Positions 24,673 to 30,680 of a stretch of DNA of 30,680 bases are shown here, piece after piece. Location: positions 1 through 30,680 of the forward strand of contig JAJRVC010000735.1 in NCBI GenBank assembly GCA_024277475.1, read 5' to 3'. Numbering within the stretch: the first letter of the stretch is position 1; each line of letters begins with the position of its first letter. The DNA comes from Deltaproteobacteria bacterium. GTDB taxonomy: Bacteria > Desulfobacterota > Desulfobacteria > Desulfobacterales > JAFDCJ01. A program made the translations under genes and the position numbers. The notes beneath the pieces were generated by a model. That model saw only the letters and a list, made by a program, of their open reading frames with translations. It had not been told where the DNA came from and ran no database searches.

Positions 24673-24693
24673 ACAACATGTTGTCAGAACAAC
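24673..24693. promoter_or_regulatory. Overlapping palindromes just before thiB
   Basis: ACAACATGTTGT (24673-24684) is a perfect 12-bp palindrome. Its right half also forms GTTGT-CAGA-ACAAC (24680-24693). They lie 27-47 bases upstream of the thiB ATG. Either an operator or a leader hairpin in the mRNA is possible; function is not shown. Confidence 0.3.
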
Positions 24694-24720
24694 CCCGCCA
24701 AGGGTCTAACGGAGGAGGAC

Positions 24721-25770
24721 ATGAAAAAAATTGTATGGATCATACTTTTGGGTACAGCGATGTCCGTTGGCTGGTTACCGTCGGCAATCGCATCCGACAC
24801 CACCTCTGAAATCATTTTGATGGCCCACGACAGTTTCAGTGTCAGCAAGGCGGTTGTAGCGGAATTTGAAAGCAGACATCATGTCCGGCTTCGATTTTTG
24901 AAAACAGGAGATGCCGGTGCCATGCTGAACCAGGCGATACTCTCCAAAAACAATCCCATGGCCGATGTGATTTTTGGCGTGGATAATACGTTTCTAAGCC
25001 GGGCTCTGGCGGCGGACATGTTCATACCTTACCGTTCTCCCCATTTAAATGATATTGCCGACGACCTCAAACTGGACCCCACCTTTCGCCTGTCGCCGGT
25101 TGATTACGGCGACGTTTGCTTAAACTATGACAGGCAATGGTTTGCCGCAAAAGGCCTTGCTCCCCCCGCCAGTCTTGAGGATTTAGCAGCGCCGGAATAT
25201 GCTGGTCTGACGGTGGTTGAAAATCCGGCAACGTCTTCACCTGGACTGGCTTTTTTACTCGCCACGGTCGGACATTTCGGCCGGGACGGTTACCTGGACT
25301 TCTGGAAAAAACTCAGGGCCGGCAATGTCGAGGTGACCGGCAGTTGGAAAAAAGCGTACTGGGGATCCTTCAGCGCCGCCTCCAAGGTAGATCGACCTAT
25401 TGTAGTAAGCTATGCCAGCAGCCCCGCGGCCGAAGTTCACTTTGCAGAAAAGCCCATGGAACAGTCCCCTACAGCGGCCGTGGTGCAAAAAGGAACCTCT
25501 TTCCGTCAGATTGAGTTTGTTGGAATTCTAAAGGGTACCAAAAGGGCCGGCATGGCCCGAAAGTTGGTCGATTTCATGCTTGACCGGACCTTTCAAGAGG
25601 ACATACCGTTGCAGATGTTTGTTTTTCCGGCAAACAAAACCGCCGTTTTGCCTGCAGTCTTTGTAAAGCATGCAAAAATTGTCAAATACCCGGTTTTCGT
25701 ATCACCGCAAGACATTGCGGCCCATCGTGAGGAATGGATAGAGGCCTGGACGGAAACCGTTTTGCGGTAG
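24721..25770 (+). CDS. thiB: Thiamine ABC transporter substrate-binding protein
   Basis: A 349-residue periplasmic binding protein. A signal peptide (MKKIVWIILLGTAMSVGWLP...IASD) is expected to be cleaved near residue 25. The mature part is family 1/6-like: LMAHDSFSVSKAVVAEFESR, FLKTGDAGAMLNQAIL, ADVIFGVDNTFLSRAL, VDYGDVCLNYD, VVENPATSSPGLAFLLATVG, and SYASSPAAEVHF. This is the ThiB pattern; the protein captures thiamine and hands it to ThiPQ. GGAGGAGG lies ideally before the ATG. The TPP riboswitch upstream strongly supports thiamine or a thiamine-related ligand. It is the first gene of thiBPQ. Confidence 0.92.
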   Translation: MKKIVWIILLGTAMSVGWLPSAIASDTTSEIILMAHDSFSVSKAVVAEFESRHHVRLRFLKTGDAGAMLNQAILSKNNPMADVIFGVDNTFLSRALAADMFIPYRSPHLNDIADDLKLDPTFRLSPVDYGDVCLNYDRQWFAAKGLAPPASLEDLAAPEYAGLTVVENPATSSPGLAFLLATVGHFGRDGYLDFWKKLRAGNVEVTGSWKKAYWGSFSAASKVDRPIVVSYASSPAAEVHFAEKPMEQSPTAAVVQKGTSFRQIEFVGILKGTKRAGMARKLVDFMLDRTFQEDIPLQMFVFPANKTAVLPAVFVKHAKIVKYPVFVSPQDIAAHREEWIEAWTETVLR

Positions 25771-25784
25771 ATTCCAGCTCGACA

Positions 25785-27458
25785 ATGAAACATATCAGCT
25801 CAAAATCCTATGTCCTGCTGGCGGCTTTGCCCCTGGCGTATCTGGCGATATTTTATTTTTATCCTCTGATAAAAATTTTTACCGTCAGCCTAATCCCGGA
25901 TGAAATCTGGGGACCCGGCAGCCTTAAAAAGCTGGTGACCAGCGGAATCTATTTGCGCACATTGTGGTTTACGACATGGCAGGCGGTGGTTTCGACAGTT
26001 CTGACGCTCCTGCTGGCCCTGCCGGGAGCCTATGTTTTTGCCAGGTATCAATTTCGGGGAAAAGAGCTGTTGCGGTCTTTTACCACGGTGCCCTTTGTCC
26101 TGCCCACGGTGGTGGTGGCCGCCGCATTTCAGTCCCTTCTGGGTCCCCGCGGCCTGATAAACGCCGGGTTGATGAAGTGGTTCCAGCTGACTTCGCCGCC
26201 CGTAGCCATCGATCAAACCATTGCACTTATTTTAATTGCCCATGTTTTCTATAACTATACGGTTGTGCTGCGCATCGTGGGTGGGTACTGGTCCCGTCTG
26301 GAACCCGGTTTGACCGAGTCGGCCAAAATGCTGGGTGCATCCCCCGGCAAGGCTTTTTTAAAAATAACCTTGCCGCTTCTCAGTCCTGCAATTTTGGCGG
26401 CTTCTTTGCTGGTGTTCATTTTTTGCTTCTCCAGCTTCGGAGTCATCCTGATTCTGGGCGGACCCCGCTTTGCCACCATCGAAGTGGAGATCTACCGCCA
26501 GGCGATTCATCTTTTCAATTTGCCGATGGCAGCCGTCCTGTCCCTCGTACAGATCCTGTTTACGTTTATCCTTATGTGGGTATACACCCGGCTGCAACGC
26601 AGCCGCTCCATGGCACTGAAGCCGGAATCCCGGTCAGTCACGCAGAAAAAAGCCGATACGGGTATCGATCGCCTGATACTGGTCGCCAATATCGGGTTTA
26701 TGATTCTTTTTCTGGGGCTTCCCATGATTTCCCTTATCATACAGTCAGTGACCACCGAAACAGGGGTATCGCTCGATTTTTACAGAACCCTGTTTGAGAA
26801 CACCACCGAATCCGTGTTTTTCGTTCCTCCGGTGGATGCCGTTTTTTACTCTCTCGGGTTTGCCCTGACAGCGCTGTTGATCGCGTTGACCCTGGGCGTG
26901 CCGGCGGCGGTATTTCTGGCCGGACCGGAAAATCGTGTACGATCCGTGCTGGATCCGTTGTTCATGCTGCCGCTGTCGACTTCGGCGGTGACCCTCGGGT
27001 TTGGTTTTATCATTGCCCTGGATAAACCCCCGCTGAATCTGCGGACATCTCCAATGCTGGTGCCGCTGGCCCACACACTGGTGGCCTTCCCTTTTGTGGT
27101 GCGCAGCCTGCTGCCTGCCCTGCGCAGCATTCCTCCAAAACTGAGAGAAGCGGCGGCCGTACTGGGTGCCGGTCCCCTGAAAGTATGGCAAACTGTGGAC
27201 CTGCCGATCCTGGGCCGTGCGCTGGTTGTCGGTGCGGTTTTTGCTTTTACCATCAGCCTGGGTGAATTCGGTGCCACTGTTTTTGTGGCACGGCCCCAGA
27301 CACCGACCATGCCCCTGGCCATCTATCGATTTCTGGGGCAGCCGGGAGCCGCCAATTATGGTCAGGCCATGGCCATGAGCAGTATATTGATGCTGCTATC
27401 GGCGACCGGATTTATGCTTATGGAGAAATTCAGAGTGGCGCATGGCGGGGAGTTCTGA
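25785..27458 (+). CDS. thiP: Thiamine ABC transporter permease
   Basis: A 557-residue inner-membrane protein with two fused permease halves (binding-protein-dependent transport domains) and about 12 membrane helices. Each half has an EAA-loop for ATPase contact: TESAKMLGASPGKAFLKITL (around residue 180) and REAAAVLGAGPLKVWQTVDL (around 455). A charged linker near residues 280-300 joins them. This double-length layout is that of ThiP and ferric-ion FbpB-type permeases. ATG 25785 lies 14 bases after the thiB stop; an in-frame start at 25734 would overlap thiB. Its ribosome site is weak, suggesting translational coupling. thiQ begins one base after its stop. Confidence 0.9.
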   Translation: MKHISSKSYVLLAALPLAYLAIFYFYPLIKIFTVSLIPDEIWGPGSLKKLVTSGIYLRTLWFTTWQAVVSTVLTLLLALPGAYVFARYQFRGKELLRSFTTVPFVLPTVVVAAAFQSLLGPRGLINAGLMKWFQLTSPPVAIDQTIALILIAHVFYNYTVVLRIVGGYWSRLEPGLTESAKMLGASPGKAFLKITLPLLSPAILAASLLVFIFCFSSFGVILILGGPRFATIEVEIYRQAIHLFNLPMAAVLSLVQILFTFILMWVYTRLQRSRSMALKPESRSVTQKKADTGIDRLILVANIGFMILFLGLPMISLIIQSVTTETGVSLDFYRTLFENTTESVFFVPPVDAVFYSLGFALTALLIALTLGVPAAVFLAGPENRVRSVLDPLFMLPLSTSAVTLGFGFIIALDKPPLNLRTSPMLVPLAHTLVAFPFVVRSLLPALRSIPPKLREAAAVLGAGPLKVWQTVDLPILGRALVVGAVFAFTISLGEFGATVFVARPQTPTMPLAIYRFLGQPGAANYGQAMAMSSILMLLSATGFMLMEKFRVAHGGEF

Positions 27459-27459
27459 T

Positions 27460-28515
27460 ATGGCCTTATTAGAAGTAGTTGATATCAACAAAGATTTCAA
27501 CGGTATTTTCGCTCTTGATAAAGTAACTCTGGGCGTTGACGCCGGAGATCTTCTTTGCCTTCTCGGACCTTCCGGCTGCGGGAAAACAACCCTGCTGCGG
27601 ATCATTGCGGGGCTGGAAAAAGCCGATACCGGCGCTGTCCTATTTGACGGTCAGGACCTGTCCCGAATGCTCCCCCATCGTCGCGGTTTTGGAATGATGT
27701 TTCAGGACTTTTCTCTTTTTCCGCACAAAAATGTATTTGACAATGTAGCCTTTGCACTGCAGATCAGAAGAAAATCCCGGATTAATATAAATCGCCGCGT
27801 AAAAGAAATGTTGCAGCTGGTGGGGCTTGAGGGATTTGAAACGCGTGATGTGAACCGGCTTTCAGGTGGTGAGTGTCAGCGCGTTGCCCTGGCCCGAAGC
27901 CTGGCATCACAGCCGCGATTGTTGATGCTGGACGAGCCGCTGGGATCTCTTGACCGTGTCTTGCGTGAGCGCTTGATGGTTGATTTGCATCGCATTATTA
28001 AACAGGTGGGTGTGACCACCCTTTACGTGACCCATGATCATGCCGAAGCCTTTACCGTGGCCGATGTGGTTGCCGTGATGAACAGCGGCAGAGTGGAGCA
28101 GATCGATCAGCCGGAAAATTTATACCGCCGGCCGATCAATCGACTTGTCGCCCGGTTTTTAGGGTTTCACAACCTGGTGGACGGTATTGTAGTTGACGGG
28201 GAAAGGATAAAATCCGAACTGGGCATGCTGTATCCTCAAAAAATCGCAGCCTCCTCCGGCAGCCATGTGACGGTTTTGCTACGCCCTGAGGCCGCGAAGT
28301 TAATTGATGGGAAGTACAATCTTCATCCTGGAGAAACAGCGATTAGCGGCCTGGTAACGGAACGTACATTTAAAGGCGGGCATTATAAGCTCGCCATTCA
28401 GACAGACACGGGTCCGATCCTTAATTTTGACTTTGCCCAGGATACGCGGCCGCCGGCGGCGGGCCTGAGCGTGCGGCTGGTGCTGCGCCCCTCGTCAATG
28501 GTTCTGATTCCTTAG
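27460..28515 (+). CDS. thiQ: Thiamine ABC transporter ATP-binding protein
   Basis: A 351-residue ABC ATPase that energises ThiBP. It has Walker A GPSGCGKT (36-43), Q-loop MMFQDFSLFPH, signature LSGGE (134-138), Walker B LLMLDEP (Asp158, Glu159) and the switch His in THDHAEA (His192). A C-terminal 110-residue extension (LLRPEAAKLIDGK...VLRPSSMVLIP) looks like a TOBE-type regulatory domain, making it longer than the 232-residue E. coli ThiQ and similar to PotA/FbpC proteins. ATG 27460 is preferred over 27442, since GGGGAG inside the thiP end is about seven bases away. The name rests on the neighbours and riboswitch. Confidence 0.88.
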   Translation: MALLEVVDINKDFNGIFALDKVTLGVDAGDLLCLLGPSGCGKTTLLRIIAGLEKADTGAVLFDGQDLSRMLPHRRGFGMMFQDFSLFPHKNVFDNVAFALQIRRKSRININRRVKEMLQLVGLEGFETRDVNRLSGGECQRVALARSLASQPRLLMLDEPLGSLDRVLRERLMVDLHRIIKQVGVTTLYVTHDHAEAFTVADVVAVMNSGRVEQIDQPENLYRRPINRLVARFLGFHNLVDGIVVDGERIKSELGMLYPQKIAASSGSHVTVLLRPEAAKLIDGKYNLHPGETAISGLVTERTFKGGHYKLAIQTDTGPILNFDFAQDTRPPAAGLSVRLVLRPSSMVLIP

Positions 28516-28706
28516 TGTAATTGATCTGTTGGGGGCATTGCCTGCTCCAGGCAACGAAACATCATTTATGATTACACCTATGAAAATGTTTACCCGGAAT
28601 GGTGGGCATAGGTATACACCTTTGGAAAAAACGGCATCAAAAAATTAATTTTCAAGCCTATCGTGATACAAGATATTGCAAGAACCATTTGAAGGGTTTT
28701 AGATAA
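28516..28706 (+). other. Spacer with hairpins and possible coding debris
   Basis: Between thiQ and the kinase gene a stem TTGCCTG/CAGGCAA (28538-28554, three-base loop) sits inside outer arms TGTAAT (28516-28521) and ATTACA (28571-28576). No T tract follows. One frame reads NIIYDYTYENVYPEWWA, a TAG, then VYTFGKNGIKKLIFKPIVIQ before a stop near 28691. This is protein-like and may be the tail of a lost gene, but no family was recognised. Confidence 0.3.
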
Positions 28707-29639
28707 ATGAACAAGATCGATGTGTTGGTCATTGGGCGCAGCTGCCTGGATTATATTGCCGTCGTGAATCAATTTCCGGATGAAAATCAAAAATTGCCGC
28801 TGGAATTTCGTTTAACCGAAGGAGGAGGTCAGGGAGGCACCTCGTCGTGTTGCATTGCGCGGCTGGGCGGCAGGGTGGCCTATGTGGGAAAACTCGGTGA
28901 TGATGATGAAGGTAAATTTTGTCTGAAACGCCTGCAAGACTTTGACGTCGCAACGAAACTAATTGAAATCGTCAGCGGCGGCAAAACACCGGTTGCCTAT
29001 GTTTTTATAACCGCGGATAGCGGTGCCCGCAGTATCATTTACGAACGCAATGCATTGCCTAAAATAGAAATTGACGCGGCGCTGAAAAAGCTGGTTCTGC
29101 AAGCCCGTGTGGCCCTGCTGGATCCGGAGGTCACCTACCTTGGGGGACAATTAAAGAGTGTAGCCGGAAGCGACGTCAAGGTCATCTATGATGGCGAAAG
29201 ATGGCGGGCGGGCATCGAGGATATCATGACTACGGCTGACTATTTTATCCCCTCATCTGAATTTCTGGAGACCGATGAGTTGCAGTTTCACGACATATCA
29301 TTTAATCAAAGAATCATAGAATTAAATCATAGGGTAGCCGGTAAATTGATCGTCACGCACGGTGAAAAGGGTGCTTACTATATAACTGACGACACCCTTT
29401 ATCATGTGGCGGCCCCTGAAGTAAACGCGGTGGATACCGTCGGTGCCGGAGATAATTTTCATGCAGCTTTTGCCCTGGCTTTGGCAAAAGGCTTTGACCT
29501 TCATCAAATGGTAAAATTTTCTGTTGCAGTGGCATCATTATCTTGCCGGGATTACGGCGGCAGAAACGGTGTCCCGGACTGGAAACAAGCACTGGCGGCG
29601 GCTGAAACGTTAAGAGAAAGGGGCCTTGAATCGGTATAA
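28707..29639 (+). CDS. PfkB-family carbohydrate/nucleoside kinase
   Basis: A 310-residue ribokinase-like enzyme. The N-terminal motif is DVLVIGRSCLDYIAVV...EGGGQGGTSSCCIARLGG (glycine-rich substrate site) with VGKLGDDDEGK. The C-terminal signature DTVGAGDNFHAAF holds the anion-hole GAGD and catalytic Asp249 (motif begins at Asp243). Members phosphorylate sugars, nucleosides or hydroxymethylpyrimidine-type compounds. The Shine-Dalgarno is fair (GAAGGG). It follows thiQ by 191 bases, so a role in thiamine salvage is conceivable, but the PfkB motifs fit sugar or adenosine kinases at least as well. The substrate is unassigned. Confidence 0.87.
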   Translation: MNKIDVLVIGRSCLDYIAVVNQFPDENQKLPLEFRLTEGGGQGGTSSCCIARLGGRVAYVGKLGDDDEGKFCLKRLQDFDVATKLIEIVSGGKTPVAYVFITADSGARSIIYERNALPKIEIDAALKKLVLQARVALLDPEVTYLGGQLKSVAGSDVKVIYDGERWRAGIEDIMTTADYFIPSSEFLETDELQFHDISFNQRIIELNHRVAGKLIVTHGEKGAYYITDDTLYHVAAPEVNAVDTVGAGDNFHAAFALALAKGFDLHQMVKFSVAVASLSCRDYGGRNGVPDWKQALAAAETLRERGLESV

Positions 29640-29809
29640 TATGAAATCACTTCATGTTTGCACATGATTTATGACATAGCCCGATTGAATATTTAAGCTG
29701 TTCTATGGATTGAACTATAAAAGACCGAACGGCATACGGCGCAGGCGTCTGCGCTGCGCGAGCGGGATTAGCCTTTACTATGAGCCGGATGTCGTTACGC
29801 TACGACCGG
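29640..29809. other. Convergent spacer, no terminator recognised
   Basis: The 170 bases between the kinase gene and the convergent cNMP protein contain a GC-rich stem, GCGCAGGCGTCTGCGC (about 29739-29754), without a T tract. Nothing else stands out. Confidence 0.4.
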
Positions 29810-30424
29810 TTATGATTGACCGGGTTGGGTTTTTAGAAAAGGTCCGTATAGTATTTCTTTGCACTCCGGGCAAATTCCGTGACTTAATTCATGTTCCGTA
29901 TAATCCGTGATGTAATGATCAATCGTAGACCAACAGCCATTTTCATCGCGTATCTTTTTGCAATTTGCACAAATTGGTATGAAGCCGCCGATGGTTTTGA
30001 TTACAGCCTTTTCAAGCGCTAAAAAACGTCGATTCAGTGTCTGCAGCAAATCTACGGCCATCTGAGGGTATTTCTCTATCTCTTTATACAGGTTCAATTT
30101 GTCTAAACAAAGCGTTTTTATGTCTTCCCTGGCAACCACGGTTGCCGACCGAACCAGATCATCGAAAAGGGCCATTTCTCCAAAATAGCTGTGGGGGGGT
30201 AATGTCCGCAAAAGCCGTTGCTTTCTAGTACCGTAACTTTTTATGACATCAACCCTGCCACTGATGAGGATGAAAAACCGTCCATCACACTCTCCCTCAT
30301 TGATAATGACATCTCCTATATCAAATGAATAATATCGGCTCTTTTTTGCAAGCCGCTGCAGGTCCTCACCTTTAAAATAAGAAAAAATTGAAACCTTTGC
30401 TAAATAATCCTCCTTTTTCATCAT
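29810..30424 (-). CDS. Cyclic nucleotide-binding protein with C-terminal Cys-rich domain
   Basis: A 204-residue protein. Residues 10-125 form a cNMP-binding domain: FSYFKGEDLQRLAKKSR, FDIGDVIINEG, FFILISGRVDV and the phosphate-binding cassette FGEMALFDDLVRSATV (81-96) with its Glu and Arg. After a helix, residues 147-195 carry GFIPICANCKKIRDENGCW and SHGICPECKEILYGPF, with Cys152/155, Cys164, His182 and Cys185/188. This short domain is common at the ends of deltaproteobacterial sensor proteins; a metal or redox role is likely but unproven. There is no helix-turn-helix, so it is not a Crp-type regulator. ATG 30424 has GAGAGG seven bases upstream; a TTG at 30460 is less likely. Confidence 0.87.
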   Translation of the reverse strand: MMKKEDYLAKVSIFSYFKGEDLQRLAKKSRYYSFDIGDVIINEGECDGRFFILISGRVDVIKSYGTRKQRLLRTLPPHSYFGEMALFDDLVRSATVVAREDIKTLCLDKLNLYKEIEKYPQMAVDLLQTLNRRFLALEKAVIKTIGGFIPICANCKKIRDENGCWSTIDHYITDYTEHELSHGICPECKEILYGPFLKTQPGQS

Positions 30425-30550
30425 TTTAGATCCTCTCAATTCGTCTGGTTCCAACCGCAATTTTCATTCTTGCACCATTGGGGTTCACCAATGTGCGCAC
30501 CTAATGTGATAGGGCCCCTGCAATTGGATCCGTGGTTAACGCTTAACTCA

Positions 30551-30659
30551 ATTCATAAGCCACCCCGACCTATCGGGATGAGAATTGAAAAGGTTCTACC
30601 GTTACCGCGAGGGCATGCTTGACGGTTGCAAATCTGATCGATGCCGGCGGCTTATGAAT
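30551..30659. repeat. Inverted repeat with 11-bp perfect arms at window end
   Basis: ATTCATAAGCC (30551-30561) and GGCTTATGAAT (30649-30659) are perfect reverse complements. An internal hairpin CCCGA-N4-TCGGG lies at 30564-30577. About 87 bases separate the arms and contain no ORF. It may be a small mobile remnant or an RNA structure; the window ends 21 bases later. Confidence 0.45.
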
Positions 30660-30680
30660 GGATATAAATCAACGACCCCC

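Noticed and set aside
29710..29910. 66-codon plus-strand ORF near the kinase end
   Set aside because: Runs antisense into the cNMP protein gene and has no family features.
1..30680. CRISPR arrays, tRNA or rRNA genes, complete insertion sequences
   Set aside because: No regularly spaced identical repeats, cloverleaf-like or rRNA-like sequence, or transposase was seen on reading both strands; the dispersed repeats found are non-coding and irregularly spaced.

Overview
This 30.7 kb window looks like chromosomal DNA of an anaerobic Desulfobacterota (former Deltaproteobacteria) bacterium. The evidence is indirect: an MttB-family methyltransferase, an aldehyde:ferredoxin oxidoreductase, several iron-sulfur enzymes, a C-terminal Cys domain of a type common at the ends of deltaproteobacterial signalling proteins, and intergenic DNA full of short repeat families. 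No rRNA, tRNA, CRISPR array, prophage or insertion sequence was seen.

Left part (1-5.6 kb, all minus strand): a DUF72 gene cut by the window edge, a LexA repressor with a good promoter, an orphan lipoprotein solute-binding protein (family 3), recN, a GNAT acetyltransferase and an FMN-binding PNPOx-like protein. Next to this, at about 5.6-5.8 kb, lies a decayed piece of an mttB-like gene on the minus strand.

Middle part (5.9-14.2 kb): an intact non-pyrrolysine mttB-family gene followed by a tungsten-type aldehyde ferredoxin oxidoreductase, a convergent stand-alone homocysteine S-methyltransferase, a SAM methyltransferase, an AmmeMemoRadiSam-type radical SAM enzyme and an MFS transporter. Three gapless copies of a 114-bp interspersed repeat lie here and beside lexA. 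The 14.2-15.1 kb gap holds a possible small RNA with its own terminator, palindromes and an inverted-repeat element.

Catabolic cluster (15.1-23.6 kb, all plus strand): amidohydrolase, DUF362 protein (start overlapping the previous stop), SDR dehydrogenase, class III aminotransferase, an iron-sulfur flavoenzyme of the trimethylamine dehydrogenase/2,4-dienoyl-CoA reductase type, and an IlvD-type dihydroxy-acid dehydratase. Together with mttB and AOR this could form a route for degrading an N-methylated or amino compound. That is inference; the substrate is not visible.

Right part (23.6-30.7 kb): a degraded ATPase fragment, then a textbook promoter, TPP riboswitch and intrinsic terminator controlling thiBPQ (thiamine ABC transporter). 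A PfkB-family kinase follows. On the minus strand is a cyclic-nucleotide-binding protein fused to the Cys domain. The last 130 bases hold an 11-bp perfect inverted repeat.
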